This document shows, one piece after another, positions 16,184 to 22,573 of a stretch of 27,189 nucleotides of DNA. The number at the start of each line of letters is the position of its first letter. Positions within the stretch are counted from its first letter, which is position 1. Source of the DNA: Anaerolineales bacterium UBA3082 (GTDB lineage: Bacteria > Chloroflexota > Anaerolineae > UBA7937); contig DFBK01000015.1 in the NCBI GenBank assembly GCA_002366595.1, forward strand, positions 36,862 to 64,050, read 5' to 3'. Both the position numbers and the translations under genes were made by a program. Under the pieces are notes generated by a model, which saw only the letters and a list, made by a program, of their open reading frames with translations, did not search any database and was not told the origin of the DNA.

Positions 16184-16201
16184 CTTTATTCACTCTGGCA
16201 A
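16173..16201 (-). promoter_or_regulatory. Sigma-70-type promoter of the dcw operon
   Basis: The minus strand reads TTGCCA (16201-16196), a 17-bp spacer and a perfect TATAAT (16178-16173). The expected transcription start is near 16166, giving a leader of about 86 nt before mraZ. It lies in a short AT-rich stretch. Confidence 0.8.
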
Positions 16202-16228
16202 TACCCCTAGGGTACTATCCGCAAAATT

Positions 16229-16631
16229 TTAAGGTTTGCGAAGATGCTGCGGGGTAATTATGGGGGCCGGGGACGATAAGAGTGAGAGTGGCGCAACCCT
16301 TTCCATCGCCAGGGCCGTGGGAAGATGATGAGGCCTCTCTGGGGGAGAATCGGTAGAGGTCCTCTTGTAGATGGAGATGGCTACCTCTCCCAGAGTCACG
16401 AGTCTGTAACCGGACTCCATGGCGGTAGCGGTCTTCTCATCGGGGAACGGGTGGAGGGGCCATCGAGGAGTACGCAGTGCTGTAGGTCAGGTTTCGAGAC
16501 TCGACCCCCACCGTCAGCGCTGCCCCGGTCTCACCGAGGTTGGAGGTGGCCGGGATCACCTCCTCTTCGTGGGTATATTGAGGACAATTTGAACCTAGCG
16601 AAGGGATATCCTCGCCGTTACGCGAACTCAT
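16229..16631 (-). pseudogene. Possible frameshifted coding remnant between fmdE and mraZ
   Basis: I do not recognise a family here. Two consecutive minus-strand frames have coding-like codon use, with mostly G or C in third positions. The first runs from 16631 to a TGA at 16437 and includes VIPATSNLGETGAALTVGVE. The second, one frame over, includes DEKTATAMESGYRLVTLGEV and ends at 16229. A single-base shift near 16437 would join them into one protein of about 135 residues. Neither piece has a good ribosome site, and the last 35 residues look less protein-like. Together with the promoter this accounts for the 537 nt between fmdE and mraZ. No RNA gene is evident. It could also be non-coding. 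Confidence 0.3.
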
Positions 16632-17025
16632 GTTCTCGAAATTCGACGATTTCGGCCATAGATCTCTTGAGCAACTGATGAGTACATTGCTCCAGTTCTC
16701 TGCAGTTCAAGGCGTATTCGAGTATCTCAGAACGAATTTTCATGGTGAGTTCTTTTCCAGTCCCACTCCTAAAGACTACATCCACACCGCTCTCCATTTG
16801 CTTCAATTCAACATTCCCTTTACCAAACGTGCAATTTGTAGCGCATTGTATGCCATCAACTACACAGGTGAAAGGTTTTCTCATAGGCAATTTAATGACA
16901 CATGACATATCCATTATCTTCTTGGGCCTGAGTCTTCTGTGGGCGAACTGACCAATACGATAACCCACCGCAAGAAAAGGTCCGTTGTGGCCATGAAACC
17001 TTACTGCTTCTTCATAGTTCAGCAT
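16618..17025 (-). CDS. FmdE-domain protein
   Basis: This is a single-domain FmdE family protein of 135 residues. The family is named from a protein associated with molybdenum formylmethanofuran dehydrogenase, but members are widespread and most have no established function. The N-terminal FHGHNGPFLAVGYRIG (about 10-25) and the core VDGIQCATNCTFGKGN (about 56-71, Cys61 and Cys65) are the diagnostic metal-binding-like motifs. There is no C-terminal zinc ribbon or HTH. The ATG has GGGGGTGG upstream. By eye the DNA is about 40% GC in places, clearly lower than the neighbours, which suggests transfer. It lies 154 nt after cooC on the same strand. Metal handling is inferred. Confidence 0.85.
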   Translation of the reverse strand: MLNYEEAVRFHGHNGPFLAVGYRIGQFAHRRLRPKKIMDMSCVIKLPMRKPFTCVVDGIQCATNCTFGKGNVELKQMESGVDVVFRSGTGKELTMKIRSEILEYALNCRELEQCTHQLLKRSMAEIVEFREHEFA

Positions 17026-17176
17026 GAGACCACCCCCAAACGATCGCTTATTTTCCCATTCATGATTTCGCCTAATTACGTCATAGGCGAACTCGGCCAG
17101 AATAGTTCCACCCTCGGTTACCTCTCGACAATCTCGTAGTGGGTCGCCGAGTTGCGGTAGTCACCCAGTGGTTGTA
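17026..17176 (-). pseudogene. Possible broken reading frame between cooC and fmdE
   Basis: Immediately after the cooC stop one minus-strand frame encodes LGDYRNSATHYEIVER and then meets a TAA at 17120-17118. The adjacent frame continues with VTEGGTILAEFAYDVIRRNH and is open straight into fmdE, but its 45 codons upstream of the fmdE ATG hold no ATG, GTG or TTG. Joined by one frameshift they read like a genuine protein segment, so this may be a decayed small gene or a lost N-terminal part. I do not recognise the family, and chance is not excluded. Confidence 0.25.
17069..17089. repeat. Inverted repeat upstream of fmdE
   Basis: CGCCTA (17069-17074) and TAGGCG (17084-17089) are separated by 9 nt, 44 to 64 bp upstream of the fmdE start. 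It could be an operator or a small hairpin. It also lies inside the possible broken frame, so it may be incidental. Confidence 0.35.
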
Positions 17177-17179
17177 TCC

Positions 17180-17962
17180 CTAGACGAGACCGTCGAGAGA
17201 TTCTATGATCTCCTTCATCGCACTGCGAATTAGAGTCTGAAGGGGCAGGTAGATTAGCGGTTTGCCCAGGGTATCGTAATCGGCTACCGCCGAGTCTTCT
17301 GGTATCAAGCCCGCGAGTTCAAGCCCCTTTTCCTTGATAAGGGCCTCCAATTGGGGAGCCAGAGTGGGCTGGCCATCTCCATCCACGGGGACGCGGTTCA
17401 CTATGAGGCGGATGTGAGACGCACGGGTGTCTAACTCGCGGATGAGGTCGACGACACGGAGGGCGGCGATGAGACCTCGCATGGTGGGGTCAGAGATGAT
17501 GAGGAGAAGGTCCACATCTCGGGTGGTGCGGCGGCTGAGATGCTCCAAGCCGGCCTCGTTGTCGATGACCACGTAGTCGTAACTCTTGGCCAAGCGGTCG
17601 ATGCAGAAGCGGAGCATATGGTTGGCTGCGCAGTAGCAGCCCGGCCCCTCGGGGCGACCCATAGCCAGAAGGTCGAACCCCTTGCTCTCCACTAAGGCTC
17701 GGTTGATCCTCACCTCCAAATAATCGTGCTTGCTAATACCCCCCAGACCTCCCCTATAGGTCTCTTGGAGGGTCTCTTCCCGAATATCGCCTATCGTCTC
17801 CTCTAAAGGCACACCCAAGACTAGATGAAGGTTGGTGCTGGGGTCGGCGTCTATGGCTAGGATGCTGCCAGAGTGGTGCTCTATCAGGTGTTGAATCAGC
17901 AAAGCCGCAACCATGGTCTTGCCGGTGCCTCCCTTTCCAGCCACGGCGATGGTCTTAGTCAT
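17180..17962 (-). CDS. cooC: CooC-type nickel-insertion ATPase (MinD/ParA family)
   Basis: CooC proteins are P-loop ATPases that dimerise on ATP and help insert nickel into CO dehydrogenase. The 260-residue product starts MTKTIAVAGKGGTGKT with a deviant Walker A loop (GKGGTGKT, 9-16). It has an AIDADPSTNLHLVLG switch and, decisively, the CooC Cys-x-Cys metal motif in EGPGCYCAANHMLRFC (Cys109, Cys111). I chose the ATG at 17962 because AAAGGAG sits 6 nt upstream. It overlaps the fur stop by 8 nt, so the two are cotranslated. A longer start at 17980 is unlikely. No CO dehydrogenase or acetyl-CoA synthase gene is in the window, so the client enzyme is unknown. Confidence 0.88.
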   Translation of the reverse strand: MTKTIAVAGKGGTGKTMVAALLIQHLIEHHSGSILAIDADPSTNLHLVLGVPLEETIGDIREETLQETYRGGLGGISKHDYLEVRINRALVESKGFDLLAMGRPEGPGCYCAANHMLRFCIDRLAKSYDYVVIDNEAGLEHLSRRTTRDVDLLLIISDPTMRGLIAALRVVDLIRELDTRASHIRLIVNRVPVDGDGQPTLAPQLEALIKEKGLELAGLIPEDSAVADYDTLGKPLIYLPLQTLIRSAMKEIIESLDGLV

Positions 17963-18455
17963 CTTCTTCTCCTTTCCCATCCCTTCCCACGGGATCCCTG
18001 TCCCACAGGGATACTTTACGTATGGGACGGGATCCTGTAAGGAGACAATCGGCGCAGAGGCCGAAGATGGCGAAATGATCTATCTGGGCCTTGAATCGAT
18101 ACTCCTTTTCCAAAGCGGTTTCCAACGGTTCCAGAAAGCGATGGTCGAACTCTAGGATCTTGCCGCAAGATAGGCAGACCATATGGTGATGCCGCTTCTC
18201 CTTCAACAGTTCGTACAGGACTGAGCCCTGGCCCAAGTCGGTTACAGAGATAGCGTGATGTTCCTTCAAGAGTTCTAGGGTTCGATAGATGGTGGAGATG
18301 TTGATGTGAGGATACTCTTCCCTGACCTGCTCGTAGATATGCTCCGCAGAGATGTGGCCAGGGCTATTTAGAATGGCTTGGAGTATCAGCATCCGTTGCG
18401 GCGTGGGGCGCAAGCCCAAACTACGTAGCAAAGTCTCGCTCTCCGCTCTCGTCAT
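17955..18455 (-). CDS. Fur-family metal-responsive transcriptional regulator
   Basis: This is a metal- or peroxide-sensing repressor of the Fur/Zur/PerR/Nur superfamily. The 166-residue product has a winged-helix domain (LRPTPQRMLILQAIL about 15-29; INISTIYRTLELLKE about 51-65) and a dimerisation domain. The histidine cluster HHH is at 89-91. Two Cys-x-x-Cys pairs (Cys94/97 and Cys134/137) form the structural zinc site. The subtype cannot be decided from sequence, although coupling with a nickel ATPase makes nickel or zinc attractive. I start at the ATG at 18455 with GGAG 5 nt upstream; an upstream TTG adds 6 residues. The promoter and a palindrome at the start point suggest autoregulation. 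Confidence 0.92.
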   Translation of the reverse strand: MTRAESETLLRSLGLRPTPQRMLILQAILNSPGHISAEHIYEQVREEYPHINISTIYRTLELLKEHHAISVTDLGQGSVLYELLKEKRHHHMVCLSCGKILEFDHRFLEPLETALEKEYRFKAQIDHFAIFGLCADCLLTGSRPIRKVSLWDRDPVGRDGKGEEDD

Positions 18456-18468
18456 GGCGGCTCCATTT

Positions 18469-18482
18469 TGCAATTAGTTGCA
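18469..18482. promoter_or_regulatory. Candidate Fur-family operator palindrome
   Basis: TGCAATTAGTTGCA has perfect TGCAA/TTGCA arms around 4 nt. It sits exactly where transcription of fur should start (about 18483) and before its ribosome site. A third TGCAA lies a few bases upstream. The position is right for autorepression; binding is inferred. Confidence 0.55.
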
Positions 18483-18489
18483 CTTGCAT

Positions 18490-18518
18490 ATTCTAGCACA
18501 ATAGGGGGAGGCTGTCAA
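18490..18518 (-). promoter_or_regulatory. Promoter of the fur-cooC unit
   Basis: The minus strand has a perfect TTGACA (18518-18513), a 17-bp spacer and TAGAAT (18495-18490). The transcription start should be near 18483, about 28 nt before the fur ATG. Confidence 0.8.
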
Positions 18519-18539
18519 AAAGGCTAGGTAGTTTAGCCT
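18516..18539 (-). terminator. Weak hairpin with T-run upstream of the fur promoter
   Basis: AGGCTA and TAGCCT form a 6-bp stem (18521-18539, 7-nt loop), followed on the minus strand by a short T-run (18521-18517). It could back up the stronger terminator upstream and insulate fur from toxin-antitoxin transcription. It overlaps the fur -35 flank, so it may be coincidental. Confidence 0.35.
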
Positions 18540-18540
18540 G

Positions 18541-18558
18541 TTACGTGATGCTACGTAA
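18541..18558. repeat. Inverted repeat TTACGT/ACGTAA
   Basis: Perfect 6-bp arms around 6 nt (TTACGT GATGCT ACGTAA), 22 bp upstream of the fur -35 element. It is a possible activator or operator site, with no known factor. Confidence 0.35.
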
Positions 18559-18564
18559 AGCGGT

Positions 18565-18601
18565 AAAGAAAACAGCCCCTTCCATCCTCACAGGGAGGGG
18601 C
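18565..18601 (-). terminator. Intrinsic terminator of the toxin-antitoxin operon
   Basis: On the minus strand GCCCCTCCC pairs with GGAAGGGGC (9 bp with one G-U, 9-nt loop; 18601-18575). A T-rich tail, TGTTTTCTTT, follows. It starts 24 nt after the toxin stop and points the right way. Confidence 0.75.
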
Positions 18602-18625
18602 GTGATATGATCCACCTTTCTACGC

Positions 18626-18904
18626 CTATCGGAACTCTTTGTAAAATCCTTCTCGCCGCTTGCCAATCTTGGCGATGGCCACGACCTTTTCCTTCTTATA
18701 TATCCTATAGACTACGCGCCAGACCCCGAACCGTATTCGGTATATATCATCTTTGATTTTCTCACATCCGCGGGGCCTTGGATTGTTTTGTAGGTCTTCA
18801 ATTTCCTCGGCTATTGTCTGCCTTTTTTCCGATTCGAAGCTGGCGAGAAAGGTCTCGTACTGTTTCCTAACTCTTGAGCTGGGGAACTCAAGTTTATAGG
18901 TCAC
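18626..18904 (-). CDS. RelE/ParE-superfamily toxin
   Basis: This is a 92-residue basic protein with the compact RelE/ParE fold. Visible features are an N-terminal helix-rich half (QYETFLASFESEKRQTIAEEI), NPRPRGCEKIKDDIYRIRFG and the strand pair WRVVYRIYKKEKVVAIAKIGKRREGFY. The pattern of loop, D-x-YR-IR and VVYRI is typical of RelE toxins, which cleave mRNA in the ribosome. ParE-type gyrase inhibitors share the fold, so the target is not certain. The start is a GTG overlapping the antitoxin by 11 nt, so it is translationally coupled. A small 1.5-domain toxin after its antitoxin is the usual order. Confidence 0.88.
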   Translation of the reverse strand: MTYKLEFPSSRVRKQYETFLASFESEKRQTIAEEIEDLQNNPRPRGCEKIKDDIYRIRFGVWRVVYRIYKKEKVVAIAKIGKRREGFYKEFR

Positions 18905-19166
18905 CTCTTGCCCTCATCTGGTCATGGAGTTCCAAGAGGGATAGGCCCTCACCGGGGATATACCCTTCCAAGGTACCCATCACGTCGAGGTAATCCTCCA
19001 AGTCTTCAAGATAGGGCAAAAGGAGCTCATATTCTCTAACCCCTATTAGGGCCGCCATCAGTTCGCCACGAGACCGAACAATGAAGTGTTCGCGTCCGTG
19101 ATGGACTCTGCTCAGATATTTGCCATAGTGGTCTCGCATATCCCTGGCCTCTATTATTTCAGCCAT
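18894..19166 (-). CDS. Phd/YefM-type antitoxin
   Basis: This is a 90-residue partner of the adjacent toxin. Phd/YefM antitoxins bind DNA through the N-terminal half and neutralise the toxin through an acidic C-terminal half, repressing their own operon. The sequence begins IIEARDMRDHYGKYLSRVHHG, then HFIVRSRGELMAALIGVREYELL, the standard layout of the family. An acidic Leu-rich tail follows (LPYLEDLEDYLDVMGTLEG). The ATG at 19166 has GGGAGG 7 nt upstream. It is first in the operon, behind an extended -10 promoter divergent from the polysaccharide genes. Confidence 0.85.
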   Translation of the reverse strand: MAEIIEARDMRDHYGKYLSRVHHGREHFIVRSRGELMAALIGVREYELLLPYLEDLEDYLDVMGTLEGYIPGEGLSLLELHDQMRARGDL

Positions 19167-19207
19167 CTCTTACCTCCCGGAGAGGTGCTGGGCCACATGG
19201 GCCAATT

Positions 19208-19236
19208 GGTACATTTTACCCAGTTATATTATACCA
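19208..19236 (-). promoter_or_regulatory. Extended -10 promoter and possible operator of the toxin-antitoxin operon
   Basis: The minus strand has TGGTATAAT (19236-19228), an extended -10. No good -35 is seen. Downstream, at the start site, GGTA and TACC arms (19208-19220) form an imperfect palindrome that could bind the antitoxin. Confidence 0.5.
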
Positions 19237-19246
19237 CAAAAAATTT

Positions 19247-19275
19247 TTGACAGTGTAGCACTTTAGTACTATAAC
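19247..19275 (+). promoter_or_regulatory. Distal promoter toward the polysaccharide operon
   Basis: TTGACA (19247-19252), 17-bp spacer and TATAAC (19270-19275). It faces away from the toxin-antitoxin promoter and would give a leader of about 165 nt. No gene was found in that leader: the ATG at 19278 is followed at once by a stop. Confidence 0.6.
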
Positions 19276-19379
19276 AAATGTCCTAGTCTGGCCCTCACCC
19301 TCAGTCCCGCCTCCTATGCTTCTCACTCACAGGGCCTCAACAAGGGCTACTCCATCACCGCTGTCTTCGCTTCACATAG

Positions 19380-19391
19380 TGTTGCGCAACA
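19380..19391. promoter_or_regulatory. Perfect 12-bp palindrome upstream of the polysaccharide promoter
   Basis: TGTTGCGCAACA ends 10 bp before the -35 element of the proximal promoter, a usual place for an activator or repressor. Its GTTGC half resembles the arms of the fur palindrome, but the spacing differs, so I do not assign it to the same protein. Confidence 0.5.
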
Positions 19392-19401
19392 GGCTAGTTA
19401 A

Positions 19402-19430
19402 TTGACAAAAAAATCTCCTGAGCATATCAT
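19402..19430 (+). promoter_or_regulatory. Proximal promoter of the polysaccharide operon
   Basis: TTGACA (19402-19407), a 17-bp spacer and TATCAT (19425-19430). Transcription would start near 19437, just before the GGGAGG ribosome site of the first gene, so the leader is very short. Confidence 0.7.
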
Positions 19431-19448
19431 TCCCCCCACGGGAGGCCG

Positions 19449-21035
19449 ATGCTGGTCACCTATGGGGTAAGGTTAGCAGAATATCGTCGCTGGGCTGCGG
19501 TGCTCTTGGTCATCGCCGCTGGCTTGGCCATCGCCTACCTACCTTTGACTTGGGCGGTGGTCTCGATATGGGGGGTCATCGCCTTCCTAGCCGTCCTCAT
19601 CCGCCCCTACCTGGGGATTTATCTCCTCATCTTCTCCATCCCCTTCGGCTCATGGAAGGAAGTTCAGGTGGGGGTGATGAGCGTGGGGGTGACGGAACTT
19701 CTAGTCGGCTTGATGCTGGCCGCCTGGCTGGCCCAGATGGTCGCCAGTCGGGAGATCAGAATCGGGCCCGCGCCCCTTCTTTTTCCCTTGCTCATCTTTC
19801 TCATCGCCATCTCCTTCTCTCTCTTGACCACCCTCTCCTTGCAATACAGCCTCAAGGGACTCCTCGTCTGGCTGGAGGTCTTGGGCTTATACCTTTTTGT
19901 GGCCACCGCTCTCGGGGAGAGGGGCGTCAAGATAGCCATCATCGCTATCCTCATCGCTGGGAGCCTGGAGGCGCTCTTGGGGGTCTATCAGTTTCTCTTG
20001 GGGGTAGGGCCGGAGAGCTTCGTCCTCTTTGGCCGCTTCAGCCGGGCCTACGGGACCTTCGGTCAGCCGAACCCCTTCGGCGGATATCTGGGGCTTATTC
20101 TGCCCTTAACCGTGGGTATCACTTTCGCTGGCTGGCAGAGGGTTAAGGTGCTCTTCTGGGGCCTAGCAGCCATCGGCCTGACCGTCATGGGAACGGCCAT
20201 GGTGATGTCCTGGTCTCGGGGGGCTTGGCTGGGGGCGTTGGCTGCTTTGGGCTTCGTGGGTGTGGTGGGGGTTTGGACGGAGGCTTTCGGCCCTCAACTG
20301 ATAGGCGTATCGATGGGAATCGGGGCGGGGGTTTTGAGCGGCCTCTGGTTCGGGGCGAGAGATATGGCCTTGGGTACCCTTGTTGGCCTTCTTGTGGCCA
20401 TTGTCATAGGCGGGCTGACGACCACCGCTCTGCGGCGCCGTTGGGGGTTTCTGCTTTTGACCCTCCTGCTCCTCTTAGGGGTGCTCTTTTTCCTCCTGAG
20501 AGGGGGGAAACTCATACCGATTGCCCTAGTCGAACGGCTACTCGATTTTCTCCCCTACCTCAGGGTCACCAGTGTAGAAGGGATACCCCTCAGTGATGAG
20601 AACTACGCCATAGTGGAGCGGCTGGCCCATTGGCGGGCGGCCTGGAGGATGGTGAGCGATAACCCCCTTTTGGGGGTGGGGATCGGGAACTACGTGCCCG
20701 TCTATCCGGCCTACGCTCTGCCTGGCTGGGAGGATCCCATGGGCCATGCCCATAACTATTACTTAAATATCGCCGCCGAGGCGGGGCTTATCGGTCTGGG
20801 AGGCTACCTATTTCTTTGGGGGGCTATTCTCTGGCACGGTTGGCGGGTCTATCGGGGGGCTGAATACCAGTGGCGGGGCATCACCTTGGGGATCCTGGGG
20901 GTGATGGTGGCCTTTGGTGTGCATAGCCTCTTTGATAACCTCTATGTGCATGGCATGAATATACATCTGGCCCTCCTTTTGGGGCTTTTGACGGTCATCG
21001 ATAAGAAGCCGCGGGAGGTCTCTTGCAACGGATAA
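19449..21035 (+). CDS. O-antigen ligase / Wzy-like polysaccharide membrane protein
   Basis: This is a 528-residue polytopic membrane protein with a dozen or more hydrophobic segments, of the O-antigen ligase/polymerase (Wzy_C) superfamily. Members join or polymerise lipid-linked glycans on the outer side of the membrane. The family region is in the C-terminal third: RLAHWRAAWRMVSDNPLLG, then GVGIGNYVPVYPAY and the hallmark GHAHNYYLNIAAEAGLIGLGG (around residue 435-455). The first ATG is preceded by GGGAGG at a short 3-nt spacing. Polymerase or ligase activity cannot be separated by sequence. Together with the next genes it suggests an exopolysaccharide or surface-glycan unit. Confidence 0.85.
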   Translation: MLVTYGVRLAEYRRWAAVLLVIAAGLAIAYLPLTWAVVSIWGVIAFLAVLIRPYLGIYLLIFSIPFGSWKEVQVGVMSVGVTELLVGLMLAAWLAQMVASREIRIGPAPLLFPLLIFLIAISFSLLTTLSLQYSLKGLLVWLEVLGLYLFVATALGERGVKIAIIAILIAGSLEALLGVYQFLLGVGPESFVLFGRFSRAYGTFGQPNPFGGYLGLILPLTVGITFAGWQRVKVLFWGLAAIGLTVMGTAMVMSWSRGAWLGALAALGFVGVVGVWTEAFGPQLIGVSMGIGAGVLSGLWFGARDMALGTLVGLLVAIVIGGLTTTALRRRWGFLLLTLLLLLGVLFFLLRGGKLIPIALVERLLDFLPYLRVTSVEGIPLSDENYAIVERLAHWRAAWRMVSDNPLLGVGIGNYVPVYPAYALPGWEDPMGHAHNYYLNIAAEAGLIGLGGYLFLWGAILWHGWRVYRGAEYQWRGITLGILGVMVAFGVHSLFDNLYVHGMNIHLALLLGLLTVIDKKPREVSCNG

Positions 21036-21445
21036 TGGAATTGGTGGGGAACCATAGGAAGTTGCTGGAGCGGTTCATCAAGTGGTCGGTAGTGGGTGCC
21101 ATCGGCGCGGTGGTGGATTACACCATCCTCATCGCCCTGGTGGAACGGGTGGGCCTTTACGCGCTCATCGCTCAGGCTATCTCCTTCACCTGCGCGGTGG
21201 TAAACAATTACATCTTGAACCGCACCTGGACCTTCGGCGACATCAAACATAAGGGGCCGGCTGTCCAGTTTACCCAGTTCTTTATCGTGAGCGTAGCGGG
21301 GTTAGGAACCAGGTCGGTTATTTTCTACTTCTTGTTCGAGGTGCTGGGCCTGTGGTACATCTACGCTACGGCTATCGCCATCATTGTAGTCCTGATTTGG
21401 AACTTCTTCGCCAATCTAGTTTGGACCTTCCGGGAGGCGGAGTAA
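21023..21445 (+). CDS. GtrA-like membrane protein
   Basis: This small protein of about 140 residues has four membrane helices and belongs to the GtrA family. Members are thought to help move or present polyprenyl-linked sugars for glycosylation. Typical features are FIKWSVVGAIGAVVDYTILI near the start, VVNNYILNRTWTFGD in the middle and NFFANLVWTF at the end. The start is uncertain. A TTG at 21023 has GGAGG 4 nt upstream, while an ATG at 21035 makes a TAATG overlap with the previous stop. Either way it is tightly coupled to the ligase-like gene. Confidence 0.85.
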   Translation: MQRIMELVGNHRKLLERFIKWSVVGAIGAVVDYTILIALVERVGLYALIAQAISFTCAVVNNYILNRTWTFGDIKHKGPAVQFTQFFIVSVAGLGTRSVIFYFLFEVLGLWYIYATAIAIIVVLIWNFFANLVWTFREAE

Positions 21446-21448
21446 CGG

Positions 21449-22573
21449 TTGCGGATAGGGATCGACTACACAGCAGCGGTGCATCAGAAGGCGGGGATCG
21501 GGCGGTATGCGCGCGGCCTGGTGAGAGCGCTGGCCCAATTAGATAGGGAGAACGAATACCTTCTCCTGGTGGCTGGTCGCCCGAAGGAGGAGGGTACCTT
21601 TTCCCCCAATTTCAAGCCTCGGTATCTGCCCCTTTCCTCTCACTGGGCTACCATCCTCTGGCAAAGGTTGCGAGTGCCTCTTCCCGCTGACCTTTTCACC
21701 GGGCCGCTCAACCTCTTTCACTCCCCGGACTATGTGCTCCCTCCCCTTTGTAGAGGCAAGAGGGTCCTCACTATCCATGACCTCTCCTTCCTGCGCTATC
21801 CAGAGGGCGCTGACCCCCGGCTGCGCTGGTACCTCACCCAGGCCGTCCCCCGCTCTATCGGCCAGGCCGATCTGGTTCTGGCCGATTCCCAGAATACGAA
21901 GAGCGACCTCATCGAACTCTTGGGGGTAGAAGCGGGTAAGGTGGAGGTCTTGTACCCAGGGGTCGAAGAGCGGTTTCATCCCCTCCGGGAAGAATCTCTA
22001 GCGCCCGTGAAAGCCCGATACAATCTAGATTTCCCTTTCATCCTCACGGTGGGGACCTTGGAGCCACGGAAGAATCATGTGGGTCTTTTGCAAGCCTACT
22101 CCCTTTTGAAGGGGAGATATCCCCACCGGCTGGTCATCGCCGGGGGGAAAGGGTGGCTCTATGAGGGTATCTTCCAAGAGGTAGAAAGGCTCTCTTTGGA
22201 AGAGAAGGTGCTCTTTTTGGGCTATGTGCCCGAAGAGGATCTGCCGGCCTTGTACAACCTAGCCGATCTCTTCGTTTTCCCCTCCCTTTACGAGGGGTTC
22301 GGCCTGCCACCGCTGGAGGCCATGGCTTGCGGGACTCCGGTCGTCACCTCAAACAGTTCATCGTTGTTGGAGGTGGTGGGGGATGGAGCGCTCCTGATAC
22401 CGCCGCAAGAGGTCGAGGCCCTGGCTGCGGCGATGGAGAGGGTGCTAAGCGACCCTTCTTTGCGGGAGGAGTTGAGGAGGAAAGGTTTAGAGCGGGCAAA
22501 ACAGTTCACTTGGAGCGAAGCGGCCAAGCGGCTCTTGGCTATCTATGAGCAAGTGGGAGGAGAGGATGGATAA
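21449..22573 (+). CDS. Glycosyltransferase, GT4 family
   Basis: This is a retaining GT-B glycosyltransferase of 374 residues, probably cytoplasmic or membrane-associated, using an NDP-sugar. The N-terminal domain opens MRIGIDYTAAVHQKAGIGRY (acceptor side). The C-terminal domain has FILTVGTLEPRKNHVGLLQAY, GYVPEEDLPALYNLADLFVF and the donor-binding E-x7-E region PSLYEGFGLPPLEAMACG. This is the pattern of mannosyl- or rhamnosyltransferase-like GT4 enzymes; donor and acceptor are not predictable here. The start is TTG at 21449 with GGAG 6 nt upstream, 3 nt after the GtrA-like stop. Confidence 0.92.
   Translation: MRIGIDYTAAVHQKAGIGRYARGLVRALAQLDRENEYLLLVAGRPKEEGTFSPNFKPRYLPLSSHWATILWQRLRVPLPADLFTGPLNLFHSPDYVLPPLCRGKRVLTIHDLSFLRYPEGADPRLRWYLTQAVPRSIGQADLVLADSQNTKSDLIELLGVEAGKVEVLYPGVEERFHPLREESLAPVKARYNLDFPFILTVGTLEPRKNHVGLLQAYSLLKGRYPHRLVIAGGKGWLYEGIFQEVERLSLEEKVLFLGYVPEEDLPALYNLADLFVFPSLYEGFGLPPLEAMACGTPVVTSNSSSLLEVVGDGALLIPPQEVEALAAAMERVLSDPSLREELRRKGLERAKQFTWSEAAKRLLAIYEQVGGEDG

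Noticed and set aside
16551..16562. GGATCACCTCCT on the plus strand, identical to the 3' end of 16S rRNA
   Set aside because: The flanking bases do not match 16S rRNA. The match is part of a GGAGGTG/CACCTCC hairpin inside a coding-like stretch, so it is treated as chance.
17180..18455. CO dehydrogenase operon
   Set aside because: Only the CooC-type ATPase and a regulator are present. No catalytic CODH or ACS gene lies in the window.
19251..19256. -35 box for the toxin-antitoxin promoter
   Set aside because: At 16 to 18 bp spacing the hexamers are poor matches, so only the extended -10 is claimed.
19256..19271. Palindrome TAGCACTT/TAGTACTA in the distal plus-strand promoter
   Set aside because: Only six of eight positions match, too weak to call an operator.
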